From Vibrio pacinii DSM 19139 (GTDB lineage: Bacteria > Pseudomonadota > Gammaproteobacteria > Enterobacterales > Vibrionaceae): a DNA stretch of 64,000 nucleotides. Below, one piece after another: positions 18,021-27,249 of this stretch (the stretch's first letter is position 1; each line of letters opens with the position of its first letter). The notes under the pieces are model-generated. The model saw only the letters and a program-made list of their open reading frames with translations. It was not told where the DNA came from and ran no database searches. Both the position numbers and the translations under genes were made by a program. Location: the NCBI RefSeq assembly GCF_000711795.1, contig NZ_JONH01000013.1:124001-188000 (forward strand), read 5' to 3'.

Positions 18021-19409
18021 TTAGCTCATGACTTGTTGAGGTTTAGTCGGCTCAACATCCACGCCTTCAGCAAATTCACCGCGCTGCAGTTTTTCTCGCA
18101 AAATGGCATGTTGATCTTCAGTAAAGGTGTAACGAGACATAATAAAGATACGTACTATCGCCCCCAATGCTGGTAGCAATGCAATACAGAAAAACATACC
18201 GTTCAGTACAGTGTCAGTTTGCTCAACGTTAGGCACATAGCCAATCGTCGTTAAAATAACCCCCGTCAAGCCACCAGCAACCGCGACCGACAATTTGCCA
18301 GTAAAGGTTTGACCAGAGAAAGTGATTGCCGCGGTACGCTTGCCACTGTGATAGTAAGAGTACTCAACCGTATCTGCGATCATTGCTGAAATAAGCGGAT
18401 TGGTCATCATAAAGATCGCGGTAATCACCGCCAGCCAGATCATCACCGTGGTTGGATTGTCATAACCAGTCAAGTAGAAGCCGATACGAGCAATAACTTC
18501 GAGCACACATAAGGCGATGAAAATATCACGTTTCTTAAAACGCTTAGTGAGCATTGGCGTCGCTAAACATGCAATCGCACTGACCAAAGTAATGGTACCG
18601 ATGACCGAGACCAGCCCTGCATCGCCCATGTTGTAGGTGAAAAAGAAAATGTACATGCCATTAACAAGGTTAAAGAACACATTCATAAAGAATGCCGCCA
18701 AGATAAAGAACAGCGGCTTGTTCTTGCGCACAGCTTGGAAGGTTTGCTTAAGCGTGACTTTTTCACAGTTGGCCGTCGAGATGCGCTCCTTAGTGTGATA
18801 GAAACCGTTAAGCATGAACAATAAACCAGCAATCATGAGTACGATTACCGCGGGTAGATAACCTTGATCGGTGCGGCCATCGGCAAAAAAGGCGCTCAGT
18901 TTTGGGAAGATAACCAAAGTCGCACCGATACCCGCATTGACGCCCAACATGGCACAGGTTGCCGCCTTAGCACGCTCTTGCGGTTCATCGGTCATCACTG
19001 AAGACATTGACCAAAACGGCACATCCGAGATGGTATACAACGTTCCCCATAAGATGTAAGTAATACCCGCGTACATCACCTTAGTCGACATGTCCGCATC
19101 GATACTATAAAACGAAGCAATCGTTACTAGCACGATTAAGAATGGAGTAAACAGCATGTAAGGGCGGAATTTACCAAAGCGTGATTCCAACGTATCCATG
19201 TAGCCTGCGATAAGCGGATCGTTGACCGCATCCCAGACACGCGCAATCAAAAAGATACCACTCGCCGCAATCGGAGAAATGCCTAAAATATCGGTGTAAA
19301 AGTAAAGAATAAAGGAGCCGACCAGGCCAAAGCTAAAGCACTGGCCTACCCCGTAGCCGAAGTAAGACATCAGCTCCTTGTTGGTTAATCTGTTGCGTAG
19401 AGTAGTCAT
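18021..19409 (-). CDS. GPH-family sugar:cation symporter
   Basis: A 462-residue inner-membrane symporter of the glycoside-pentoside-hexuronide family (MelB/XylP/YicJ group), with about twelve transmembrane segments. Family markers are the N-terminal GYGVGQCFSFGLVGSFILYFYTD-like region, the RVWDAVNDPLIAGYMD motif (residues about 57-72) with cation-site aspartates, and the GKFRPYML loop. I take the ATG at 19409; an upstream TTG at 19424 is possible. It follows the glycoside hydrolase gene on the same strand, with a hairpin in the gap. It probably imports the oligosaccharide or disaccharide that the hydrolase cleaves. The sugar is unknown. Confidence 0.87.
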   Translation of the reverse strand: MTTLRNRLTNKELMSYFGYGVGQCFSFGLVGSFILYFYTDILGISPIAASGIFLIARVWDAVNDPLIAGYMDTLESRFGKFRPYMLFTPFLIVLVTIASFYSIDADMSTKVMYAGITYILWGTLYTISDVPFWSMSSVMTDEPQERAKAATCAMLGVNAGIGATLVIFPKLSAFFADGRTDQGYLPAVIVLMIAGLLFMLNGFYHTKERISTANCEKVTLKQTFQAVRKNKPLFFILAAFFMNVFFNLVNGMYIFFFTYNMGDAGLVSVIGTITLVSAIACLATPMLTKRFKKRDIFIALCVLEVIARIGFYLTGYDNPTTVMIWLAVITAIFMMTNPLISAMIADTVEYSYYHSGKRTAAITFSGQTFTGKLSVAVAGGLTGVILTTIGYVPNVEQTDTVLNGMFFCIALLPALGAIVRIFIMSRYTFTEDQHAILREKLQRGEFAEGVDVEPTKPQQVMS

Positions 19410-19446
19410 AAGTTCACGTCTCAATTAAATTGATTATAGATTGGCT

Positions 19447-19470
19447 GCCGACCTATGTCTTTAGGCCGGC
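19447..19470 (-). other. Intercistronic hairpin between glycoside hydrolase and symporter genes
   Basis: On the minus strand GCCGGCCTA pairs with TAGGTCGGC (one G-U pair) around a 6-base loop, with no T run. It could protect or process the mRNA between the two coding regions. Confidence 0.45.
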
Positions 19471-19480
19471 TCACAAGCAA

Positions 19481-20551
19481 TTAATCCACTTCTGCGAGTG
19501 TTTTGATTAACTGCACTTCGCTCGGATCATAGGGTTGCCCTTGCTCATCCAGCAGGTCGTGGAACCACTGACTGGCATAATTTTCATCATTGCGTTTAAT
19601 TTCTGGCCAAGGCAGGTGAGTCTGAGTTTTACCTTTGACTAGCCCCCACTGGTAGCAGCCAATATTTTTCTGTTTGAACAGTGGCAGTTGTTCATGAAGA
19701 TGAGACTGGGCGTGACGCGCTAACCACTCGGTACACATCATCGGCCGGTTGTGCGCCTCTACCACTTCCAATGCTTTATGGAATAGATCAATCGGTAAGT
19801 ATGCGTGGAAGGTAATAATGTCAGACAGTTCCATTGCTCGGCGATCAGTCGGATGCTCAAAAATAGGTAAGCTGCGGTCAAGAATGCTAGGGCAATGCCA
19901 TGCACCGACGGTTAATGGCTGAGTTGGGTTCACATCACGTGCCCATTCAAAAGCTTTTTCCATCAACTCATGGCTGAATGTTTCCATCTCTTGGTCATAT
20001 GCCAATTCACCAGTGGTGGTGAAAATCATCCGGTTGGTTGGCTCATTGTAGAGATCCCAAATCACGATGCGTGAGTCATTTTGGTAGCTCGAGATGATAT
20101 CGCGAATATAAGCTTCAACTTCACCCCACTGCGATTTATCCATCACCACATTTCGACCAGGGCTCGCAGCGGCCTGGCTATTATGCAGATCGGGAACTGG
20201 CGCTTTTTGCTCGCCAAGGAAGGGATGATCGCCTGAGAATCCACAGTCATCCATCGGTGTCATCATCACCTTGATATCGTTGCGCTCACAGATATCTAAA
20301 AAGTGGTCGATGCGAGCGTGCAAACCATCACGGTCTGCTTGCCAAACAATAAACGGCAGGTTGGTGCGCAGTGTGTTGTAACCCACCTGCTTTGCCCACG
20401 CTAACTCTTCTTCCATGATTTCTGGCGCAAAACTGTCTGCTTGCCACATTTCGTTCCAGTTAACCGCCGTCCTTGGTAAGTAATTAAATCCACGTAGCCA
20501 ACCGTGCTGTTTTTGCCACTGCCACGTTTTGTCTTCTGACCATCTACCCAT
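19481..20551 (-). CDS. Cytoplasmic glycoside hydrolase, clan GH-A type (substrate unknown)
   Basis: A 356-residue TIM-barrel hydrolase without a signal peptide. The likely acid/base is E170 in [10 protein letters not shown], and the likely nucleophile is E275 in MMCTEWLAR, the pair expected for retaining clan GH-A enzymes such as family 5. The N-terminus ([24 protein letters not shown]) and the EMWQADSF segment resemble proteins loosely annotated as cellulase-family or 1,4-beta-xylanase-like. I cannot assign a family with certainty. The start follows GAGG. With the GPH symporter downstream and a divergent LacI gene it forms a small import-and-hydrolysis module acting inside the cell. Confidence 0.75.
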   Translation of the reverse strand: MGRWSEDKTWQWQKQHGWLRGFNYLPRTAVNWNEMWQADSFAPEIMEEELAWAKQVGYNTLRTNLPFIVWQADRDGLHARIDHFLDICERNDIKVMMTPMDDCGFSGDHPFLGEQKAPVPDLHNSQAAASPGRNVVMDKSQWGEVEAYIRDIISSYQNDSRIVIWDLYNEPTNRMIFTTTGELAYDQEMETFSHELMEKAFEWARDVNPTQPLTVGAWHCPSILDRSLPIFEHPTDRRAMELSDIITFHAYLPIDLFHKALEVVEAHNRPMMCTEWLARHAQSHLHEQLPLFKQKNIGCYQWGLVKGKTQTHLPWPEIKRNDENYASQWFHDLLDEQGQPYDPSEVQLIKTLAEVD

Positions 20552-20581
20552 CTTACTTACCTCAAAAATAATTTATTAACT

Positions 20582-20603
20582 AATATTATTAGCTAATAAT
20601 ATT
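20582..20603. promoter_or_regulatory. Operator candidate O1 (22-bp palindrome) before the glycoside hydrolase
   Basis: AATATTATTAGCTAATAATA followed by TT is a perfect 22-bp palindrome centred on TTAGCTAA, 31-52 bases before the hydrolase start. Confidence 0.55.
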
Positions 20604-20720
20604 TAAATCTCTATTGTTGGCTAGGAATGAAAAGGGAAAGCGTGCGAACAATCACAACAATACGATGAGTGCGACGAACTTTTGTGATCTTAATCTTTAA
20701 CAGATGATCAAAATTCGATA

Positions 20721-20742
20721 ATTAGCTAATATCTTTAGCTAA
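20721..20742. promoter_or_regulatory. Operator candidates O2/O3 (two TTAGCTAA copies) before the LacI gene
   Basis: ATTAGCTAAT (20721-20730) and TTAGCTAA (20735-20742) repeat the core of O1. The second copy ends 22 bases before the LacI start codon, so it suits autoregulation. Confidence 0.5.
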
Positions 20743-20764
20743 CGAAATTAGGTTGAAATTCAAG

Positions 20765-21772
20765 ATGGCTAAAAAAATAACCATGAGTGACATTGCCGCA
20801 GCAGCGGGGGTGTCTCAATCAACGGTATCGCTGGTACTCAATGGCTCAACGTCAGTTAAAATTGCGCAAGCCACTAAACGAAAAGTGCTCGATAGCGCCG
20901 AATCCCTTGGTTACAACAACAAGAAAGTGGCTCATGCATTAGGGCTGCCAAAAAAAATTGCGATAGTGATCAACGGATTAAGCAGTTATGACCCCTTCAT
21001 AGATGCCATCAATGCAGCGCGTGAAGAAGCGTGGAGCAATGACTATATTTTGGCCACGTTTAACTACGGTCATGATGAAGTGATGGCGAGTAAGATTGAA
21101 TCTGAGATTAATGGTGGCGACTATGCCGGTTTGATTTACGCATCAAGCATGACTCGTGAACTGAGCCAACAACGGGTTAACACTTCACTCCCTACGATAC
21201 TGCTTAACTGCACCAACGAAAGTAACTCGGACACACCGAGTATTCTGCCGGCCGACATGATCGGTGCTTACAAGGCGGTCTCGCATCTGACCAAACAAGG
21301 TTACCGTCGCATTGCGATTTTATCGGGTGAGAATTGGATGCTGGCCAGTCAGCAACGCAGTGAAGGTTATCGTCAAGCATTGATCGACGCCGACATTTTA
21401 CCTAACGACGACTATTGTCGAGAAGCAAACTGGTCGTTAAAAGAAGCGCACCAGCAAACCTTAGATTTGTTCCAATTAGCCCAACCTCCACAAGCAATTT
21501 TCTGCTGCAGCGACTTTATGGCGATGGGATGCTATCAAGCCATCGCCGAATTGGGTCTAAAAATCCCACAAGATGTCGCAGTGGTTGGCTATGACAATCA
21601 ACAAATTGCCTCAGAAAGCTTTCCGGCACTCACCTCGGTCGATCTGCCTTATTCGGATATGGGCAAACTGGCGGTTGAGTCTTTGTTAGCACAGATGGAA
21701 GATCAGCCTCTGCTTTCACATCGGCGTAAAGTGGAAGGTGAATTGATCGTTCGAAGCTCGTCTAGCCAATAA
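20765..21772 (+). CDS. LacI-family transcriptional regulator of the hydrolase/symporter module
   Basis: A 335-residue LacI-type repressor. The helix-turn-helix is at residues 5-25 (TMSDIAAAAGVSQSTVS then LVLNGS). The periplasmic-binding-protein-like sensor domain includes AIVINGLSSYDPF, AIFCCSDFMAMG and a VVGYDNQQIASESFPALTSVDLP segment. I start at the ATG at 20765; the reading frame also offers a TTG at 20753. It is divergent from the glycoside hydrolase gene, and three TTAGCTAA elements lie in the shared 213-base control region. It is not GalR-like in its DNA-binding residues, so it probably answers to a different sugar. Confidence 0.88.
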   Translation: MAKKITMSDIAAAAGVSQSTVSLVLNGSTSVKIAQATKRKVLDSAESLGYNNKKVAHALGLPKKIAIVINGLSSYDPFIDAINAAREEAWSNDYILATFNYGHDEVMASKIESEINGGDYAGLIYASSMTRELSQQRVNTSLPTILLNCTNESNSDTPSILPADMIGAYKAVSHLTKQGYRRIAILSGENWMLASQQRSEGYRQALIDADILPNDDYCREANWSLKEAHQQTLDLFQLAQPPQAIFCCSDFMAMGCYQAIAELGLKIPQDVAVVGYDNQQIASESFPALTSVDLPYSDMGKLAVESLLAQMEDQPLLSHRRKVEGELIVRSSSSQ

Positions 21773-21796
21773 AAAAGGTAGGCATCACAGCCCACC
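21770..21796 (-). terminator. Intrinsic terminator after galM
   Basis: On the minus strand GGTGGGC pairs with GCCTACC (one G-U pair) and is followed by TTTTTT. It ends the galETKM operon and overlaps the last bases of the convergent LacI gene. Confidence 0.8.
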
Positions 21797-21806
21797 CAAA
21801 TGCTAT

Positions 21807-22874
21807 CTAACATTCAAACTGATAAACGGTTTGATGCTGATAGCTTCCCCCTGGTGTCAACACCCCACGGTTGACACCCCAATCTGGCTTGTTTGGCCCA
21901 TCGGGAAAAAACTGGGTTTCCAACGCAAGACCATCATACAACTCATACGTTTTACTCAACCCTGGCGTTTCCGCTAGGAAGTTACCTGAATAAAATTGCA
22001 CTGCTGGCTTGGTGGTTTTGACCTTCATCGTCACATCTTGCTGTGGTGAACGCAAAATGGCGGCAACGGTTTGACCATCTGTTACTTGAGGCTCAAACAC
22101 AAACGCGTGATCGTAGCCACCTGCGGTTTTCTGATCAGGCTCAGTTAGAAACTCACTACCAATATTCTTAGGTTGAGTAAAATCAAAACTGGTGCCCTGC
22201 ACGGCTTTGATTTCGCCACTAGGAATTAACCCACTGTCGGTAGGCAGATATCCCTCAGCATTCAATTGGAGTTGATGATCTAAGCTCTTAGCCCCACTCC
22301 CCTCCCCCGCTAGGTTAAAGTAGGCATGGTTGGTTAAGTTGACCGGACAGGTTTTATCCGTACTGGCTTGATAACCAATCACCAGTGCGTTTTCATCTGT
22401 TAACGTATAAGTCACGCTCACGTCGAGATTGCCCGGATAGCCCTGATCACCATCGGCAGAATGGAGGCGAAATACCACATGATTGGCACTGTGTTCGGCC
22501 ACCGCCCAGCGGCGTTTGTCGAAACCATCTATCCCGCCATGTAGGGAGTTTTCGCCGTTATTAACCCCGACTTGATACTGCTTTCCTTCAATTTCAAACC
22601 GACCAAGTGCGATCCGGTTTGCAAACCTGCCAACAATGGAACCAAAGTACGCACTCTGCTTAATGTGCTCAGCCATGTTAGGCGAACGCAGCAGAATCTC
22701 TCGTGACTCGCCCTTGACTGGCAAGGTACAACTTAACCAAGTTGCACCAATATCCATAAACGAGACCGTCATACCATTGTCATTGGCTAAATGGATAAGC
22801 TGCGCGACTTGACCATCAAATGAAGGGGTTTGATCCATCGATTGTTCGAGCTGTTCAAAATGACTAGCCATCAT
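21807..22874 (-). CDS. galM: Galactose mutarotase (aldose 1-epimerase)
   Basis: GalM interconverts beta- and alpha-D-galactose so that GalK can use it. The protein has 355 residues with family features: GRFANRIALGRFEIEGK (residues near 75), NNGENSLHGG, a catalytic-histidine segment NLTNHAYFNLAGEG, GGYDHAFVF, and a C-terminal LALETQFFPDGPNKP with the catalytic glutamate. It starts one base after the galK stop with GAGG upstream, so the two are translationally coupled. It is the last gene of the operon. Confidence 0.94.
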   Translation of the reverse strand: MMASHFEQLEQSMDQTPSFDGQVAQLIHLANDNGMTVSFMDIGATWLSCTLPVKGESREILLRSPNMAEHIKQSAYFGSIVGRFANRIALGRFEIEGKQYQVGVNNGENSLHGGIDGFDKRRWAVAEHSANHVVFRLHSADGDQGYPGNLDVSVTYTLTDENALVIGYQASTDKTCPVNLTNHAYFNLAGEGSGAKSLDHQLQLNAEGYLPTDSGLIPSGEIKAVQGTSFDFTQPKNIGSEFLTEPDQKTAGGYDHAFVFEPQVTDGQTVAAILRSPQQDVTMKVKTTKPAVQFYSGNFLAETPGLSKTYELYDGLALETQFFPDGPNKPDWGVNRGVLTPGGSYQHQTVYQFEC

Positions 22875-22875
22875 A

Positions 22876-24036
22876 CTAAATAACCTCGACTAAGCCTGCG
22901 CCATCTTTCGCTTGGCATACGTAAATCGATTCTTTCAGTCCTGTTGCTGCCTGATATTGCGCTTCGACAGCGGCTTTAACAGGTTCAACAAGTTGCGGAG
23001 GCATCACAGCAACAATACAACCACCAAAGCCACCACCTGTCATACGCACACCGCCTTGATCTCCAATCACTTGCTTGACGATCTCAACTAAGGTATCGAT
23101 TTCTTGCACGGTAATTTCAAAGTCATCGCGCATCGAGACGTGTGACTCGGCCATAAGCTCACCGATACGTTTCATGTCATGGGCACGCAGTGCCTCTGCC
23201 GCTTCAAGCGTACGATCATTCTCTGTGATGACATGACGAGCACGTTTTGCCACCATACTATCTAATTCAGACACTTTCTCATTGAACTGTTCAATCGTCA
23301 CATCACGCAGGGCTTTGACGCCAAAAATGCGCGCCGCAGCTTCACATTGCTCACGACGAGTGTTGTATTCACTATCAACCAAACCACGCTTTTTATTGGA
23401 ATTGATGATCACCACCGACATCTCTGCGGGCATCGAAACCGCTTGAGTCTCTAAGCTTCGACAATCCAGTAACATGGCGTGATTCTCTTCGCCCTTCGCT
23501 GAGATCATTTGATCCATAATGCCGCAATTACAACCAACAAATTGGTTTTCGGCTTGTTGACCATTTAAGGCAATCTCAGCCTGAGAGATGTTTAGGTTGT
23601 AGAGCACTTTGAATGTCTGACCAATCACCACTTCGAGGGCGGCTGATGAGCTTAGACCTGCGCCCTGTGGAACGTTGCCACTCACCGCTATATCTGCCCC
23701 TTTAAAGTTATATCCGCGAGCAAGTAAGCACTTAACCACACCGCGAATATAATTCGCCCACATTTTATCTGATTGAAAAGTAATGTCGCTTGTGATGTCG
23801 AATTCATCCACGGCGTTATCGTAATCCACAGAGACAACACGAACGATATTGTCATCACGCTGAGTCGCAGCGACAACGGTTTGGTAATCAATCGCACATG
23901 GCAAGACAAAACCATCGTTGTAATCGGTATGCTCACCGATCAGATTGACCCGACCCGGAGCTTGGATGATATGAGTCGGTTGGTAGCCCAACAGCTGCTC
24001 AAAAGAGGTTTTTACCGCTTGAATTAGTTCAGACAT
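22876..24036 (-). CDS. galK: Galactokinase
   Basis: GalK phosphorylates alpha-D-galactose to galactose-1-phosphate with ATP. The protein has 386 residues (E. coli 382). The three GHMP-kinase motifs are clear: [20 protein letters not shown] at residues 27-46, [15 protein letters not shown] near 125-139, and MTGGGFGGC near 343-351. It lies between galT and galM in a single operon. The release of galactose by the lacZ and alpha-galactosidase products in this island would feed it directly. Confidence 0.97.
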   Translation of the reverse strand: MSELIQAVKTSFEQLLGYQPTHIIQAPGRVNLIGEHTDYNDGFVLPCAIDYQTVVAATQRDDNIVRVVSVDYDNAVDEFDITSDITFQSDKMWANYIRGVVKCLLARGYNFKGADIAVSGNVPQGAGLSSSAALEVVIGQTFKVLYNLNISQAEIALNGQQAENQFVGCNCGIMDQMISAKGEENHAMLLDCRSLETQAVSMPAEMSVVIINSNKKRGLVDSEYNTRREQCEAAARIFGVKALRDVTIEQFNEKVSELDSMVAKRARHVITENDRTLEAAEALRAHDMKRIGELMAESHVSMRDDFEITVQEIDTLVEIVKQVIGDQGGVRMTGGGFGGCIVAVMPPQLVEPVKAAVEAQYQAATGLKESIYVCQAKDGAGLVEVI

Positions 24037-24111
24037 AATTAAATCTCACGCTCAAAATTGGTTGAGACTCCAAAGCTAAAGCTAAGGCTCTGGAATCAAT
24101 AAAATCTATCG

Positions 24112-25167
24112 TTATTTTTGCTCTTTGTAGTGAACATCACTGAGTTGACGAAGGCGCTGCGCCGCTTGCTCTGCGGTCAAATCACGCTGGCTTTCCGCTA
24201 ACATTTCATAGCCGACCATAAACTTACGCACACTCGCGCTACGCAGCAGTGGTGGGTAGAACAAGGCATGCAATTGCCAATGATCGATGTCGCTACCTTG
24301 TTCAAAAAATGGCGCATAGTGCCAGCCCATTGAGTAAGGGAATGAACATTGGAAGAGATTATCGTAACGACTGGTCAGCTTTTTGATTGCGACAGCAAGA
24401 TCATCACGCTGCTCTTCACTGAGCTCACTCATACGGCGGATGTGAGTTTTAGGCAGCAACATGGTTTCGAATGGCCATGCGGCCCAATAAGGAACCAGCG
24501 CTACCCAGTGATCGGTTTCGACAACTATTCGCGAACCATCCTTTAGTTCAGCTTGCACATAATCCACCAGCAAGTTAGTGCGGTTTTCTTGGTAGTACGC
24601 TTTTAGGTAGTGCTCTTTACGTTCAATTTCATTGGGTAAGAAGCTATTAGCCCAGATTTGACCATGTGGATGAGGCTGAGAGCAGCCCATGGTTTCACCC
24701 TTATTTTCAAACGCTTGAACCCAAACGTACTCTTTTCCTAACTCTTCAATTTGGTCGTTCCACGTGTCGATCACGCCGCGGATTTTCTCAACCGGCAGTT
24801 CAGGCAGTGTTTTGCTGTGATCTGGTGAAAAACAGATCACTCGACTTAAGCCTCGCGCGCCCTGCGTCTTGAACAGTGGGTTGTCAGATTGCGGCGCATC
24901 TGGTGAGTCGACCATCAATGCCGCGAAGTCATTGGTGAACACATAGGTGCCTTGATAATCAGGATTAACATCGCCAGAAATGCGCTCATTCGTTGGGCAA
25001 AGAAAACACTTCTCGTCATAGGGTGGTAATTCCGCTGTCGCGGGCTTTTCATCAGCGCCACTCCAAGGACGTTTGGCACGGTGTGGTGACACTAATATCC
25101 ACTGACCAGTTAACGGGTTATAACGACGATGGGGATGATCCACAGGGTTAAATTCAACATTCGACAT
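24112..25167 (-). CDS. galT: Galactose-1-phosphate uridylyltransferase
   Basis: GalT exchanges UMP between UDP-glucose and galactose-1-phosphate in the Leloir pathway. The protein has 351 residues. The active-site motif is PHPHGQ (165-170) with the nucleophilic histidine at H168, preceded by GCSQ. Zinc-binding residues appear as CFLCP (C54, C57) and DHSKT. It lies 54 bases after galE and 75 bases before galK in one operon. Confidence 0.97.
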   Translation of the reverse strand: MSNVEFNPVDHPHRRYNPLTGQWILVSPHRAKRPWSGADEKPATAELPPYDEKCFLCPTNERISGDVNPDYQGTYVFTNDFAALMVDSPDAPQSDNPLFKTQGARGLSRVICFSPDHSKTLPELPVEKIRGVIDTWNDQIEELGKEYVWVQAFENKGETMGCSQPHPHGQIWANSFLPNEIERKEHYLKAYYQENRTNLLVDYVQAELKDGSRIVVETDHWVALVPYWAAWPFETMLLPKTHIRRMSELSEEQRDDLAVAIKKLTSRYDNLFQCSFPYSMGWHYAPFFEQGSDIDHWQLHALFYPPLLRSASVRKFMVGYEMLAESQRDLTAEQAAQRLRQLSDVHYKEQK

Positions 25168-25221
25168 CTAAATTACTCAACGGTTTAATATGGTAAATTC
25201 GCGTCTTAAGACGCTAAAAAA

Positions 25222-26232
25222 TTAATATCCCTGCGGGTTTTTCGACTGCCATTTCCAAGTATCGGCGGTCATTTCTGCCACGCTGCGGGTCGCTTTCCAG
25301 CCAAGTTCTCGCTCAGCTTTATCGGTACTCGCCCAACACTCAGCGATGTCGCCAGGTCGGCGTGGGCATATCTGATAAGGAACAGCGCAACCAGATGATT
25401 GAGCAAAGGCATTGACCATTTCTAGAACACTGGATCCTTTGCCTGTTCCTAGGTTGTAAATGTGCAGCCCCGCTTGTTGACCAACCGCATTAAGTGCAGC
25501 GACATGCCCATCGGCTAAGTCCATCACATGAATATAGTCACGCACACCAGTACCATCTGGCGTGGGGTAATCATTGCCAAACACCGACAGCGATTCACGT
25601 CTGCCCACCGCTACTTGAGCAATGAATGGCATGAGATTATTCGGTATTCCTTGCGGATCTTCGCCCATGGTGCCAGAAGGGTGGGCGCCGACTGGGTTGA
25701 AGTAGCGAAGTAGCGTAACGCTCCAATCATTTTCTGCGTTAAACAGATCGCTTAAACATTGCTCGACCATGTATTTACTGCGGCCATATGGGTTGGTGGT
25801 CGCCCCTGTTGGTGAGTCTTCAGTGATCGGCACAACGTCAGGGTCACCGTAAACCGTTGCCGATGAGCTAAATACGATACTTTTCACGCCCGCTTTACGC
25901 ATACTGCGCGCCAGCACTAAGCTGCCGTTGACATTGTTGTCATAATACTCCAGCGGCTTTGCGACGGATTCACCGACCGCTTTCAGTCCCGCAAAGTGGA
26001 TCACGGCGGCAATATTATGCTCAGCAAAGACACCATCAAGAAAAGCTTGGTCACGAATATCGCCCTGATAAAATCGCGGCTTGTAGCCAGTGATCGCTTC
26101 GATACGATTCAATACTTCTTGTTTGGCATTTGAAAGATTATCAACAATGATCGGATGCATACCGGCTTTGATCATCTGCACGCAGGTATGGCTGCCGATA
26201 TACCCCATTCCACCTGTCACTAGTATTTCCAC
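25222..26232 (-). CDS. galE: UDP-glucose 4-epimerase
   Basis: GalE interconverts UDP-galactose and UDP-glucose with bound NAD. I choose the GTG at 26232 (336 residues, E. coli 338) because GGGAGAGG precedes it and the protein then begins at the Rossmann strand (MEILVTGGMGYIGSHT). The upstream ATG at 26262 would translate the ribosome binding site. The GxxGxxG motif is at residues 7-13, with FSSSATVYG and the YGRSK catalytic Tyr-Lys pair downstream. It is the first gene of galETKM, with a GalR-like operator about 110 bases upstream. Confidence 0.95.
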   Translation of the reverse strand: MEILVTGGMGYIGSHTCVQMIKAGMHPIIVDNLSNAKQEVLNRIEAITGYKPRFYQGDIRDQAFLDGVFAEHNIAAVIHFAGLKAVGESVAKPLEYYDNNVNGSLVLARSMRKAGVKSIVFSSSATVYGDPDVVPITEDSPTGATTNPYGRSKYMVEQCLSDLFNAENDWSVTLLRYFNPVGAHPSGTMGEDPQGIPNNLMPFIAQVAVGRRESLSVFGNDYPTPDGTGVRDYIHVMDLADGHVAALNAVGQQAGLHIYNLGTGKGSSVLEMVNAFAQSSGCAVPYQICPRRPGDIAECWASTDKAERELGWKATRSVAEMTADTWKWQSKNPQGY

Positions 26233-26344
26233 GTTTACCTCTCCCAAATTTATCCGCTGCACTCGAAGTGAGCCCGGGCTTGCTTGTCTATGTTTAAAAG
26301 TCTACCAATCAATATAGCTCAAGATCCGTGATCAAACCCTCATA

Positions 26345-26360
26345 GTGTAAACGTTTCCAC
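26345..26360. promoter_or_regulatory. GalR operator upstream of galE
   Basis: GTGTAAACGTTTCCAC fits the GalR/GalS consensus GTGNAANCGNTTNCAC at every defined position. The flanking ACAAAATATTACACTT resembles the flank of the site at 37256. Confidence 0.7.
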
Positions 26361-26577
26361 AAAATATTACACTTAGCACCAAAAATAAACCAAGTGTGCA
26401 ATATTTAATAAAGGGTAGCTGAGAGCTAAAACAGGTCAACTTACAATTAAAAACAAAAACTTAACCATAAAGTCATTGTAAAAAAAAGAATATGGATGCT
26501 ATGAAGAGTGGGTAGTAAAGAGTGTCACTAGCTGCCTACCTGACCTAATCTCCCTATTTTAGATCGGTAATTACTTG

Positions 26578-26602
26578 GAAAAATCGCGCTTAAAACGCGA
26601 TT
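26578..26602 (-). terminator. Weak orphan terminator-like hairpin
   Basis: On the minus strand AATCGCG pairs with CGCGATT (7-base loop) and runs into TTTTT. No minus-strand gene lies upstream of it within 2 kb, so it may end a short antisense or small RNA, or be fortuitous. Confidence 0.3.
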
Positions 26603-26625
26603 AGATTCGCGTCCCCCTGACTTTA

Positions 26626-26641
26626 ATGTAAATGTTTTCAC
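26626..26641. promoter_or_regulatory. Degenerate GalR-like site
   Basis: ATGTAAATGTTTTCAC differs from the galE operator at three of 16 positions and lies about 100 bases before the DUF5329 gene. Confidence 0.3.
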
Positions 26642-26742
26642 TTAAATAATATAAGGTCAAACCGCACTGAAATGGGTTCGCTGAGGGAACTTGCCAAGCA
26701 ACCAACACTCAAACTTGGTGAAACTGACAATAAGGAACGGCA

Positions 26743-27099
26743 ATGAGGCTTGGCACGATTTTCCTGTTCATCACACTGACAAGCTTTGGCGTGATAGCAG
26801 GCGTACAACAAGATGTGGATCTGCTGATCAGACAAATCGAGCAATCACCTTGTACTTTTATTCGCAATGGCCAAGCTTATACGCCCCACCAAGCGGCAGA
26901 ACATATGCGCACTAAGTGGGATTACGCTCAAGACAAGGTGAACGATATCGAGGTGTTCATTAATAAAGTCGCCTCAAAAAGCTGGTTTAGCGGCAAACCC
27001 TATATGGTCGAATGCTCCGATGAGCGAATAACCAGCGAGCAATGGCTAACGTCCCTGTGGCAGCAAGCGCAACGCGCTCCCTTAAGCAAAGCGCCCTAA
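26743..27099 (+). CDS. DUF5329 family secreted protein
   Basis: A 118-residue protein with a signal peptide (about residues 1-19) and the features I associate with DUF5329: SPCTFIRNGQAYTPHQAAEHMRTKWDYA, FINKVASKSWFSGKPYMV and a C-terminal SEQWL segment. The function is unknown. AAGGA precedes the ATG. It is followed after 150 bases by a MATE exporter on the same strand and may share its promoter. A weak GalR-like site lies upstream, but no role in sugar metabolism is evident. Confidence 0.75.
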   Translation: MRLGTIFLFITLTSFGVIAGVQQDVDLLIRQIEQSPCTFIRNGQAYTPHQAAEHMRTKWDYAQDKVNDIEVFINKVASKSWFSGKPYMVECSDERITSEQWLTSLWQQAQRAPLSKAP

Positions 27100-27249
27100 T
27101 TCGCGCAGCCCATAGACTGAAAGTACTGGCGAGTTCTATTGACCTTATCCAAGACCTCACCAAACTAAATTGTCATAAATCGAAAAATTCATACCCACAT
27201 TCAGTACAAGGCTATACAATCAGCGACTTGCTTTTGTATGGTGGTGCTG

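Larger units (their letters stand above)
26233..26742. promoter_or_regulatory. Control region between galE and the DUF5329 gene
   Basis: This 510-base divergent gap has no credible gene. It contains a GalR-like operator for galE (26345-26360), a weak minus-strand terminator-like hairpin (26578-26602) and a second, degenerate GalR-like site (26626-26641). The rest is AT-rich with no other recognisable signal. Confidence 0.55.
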
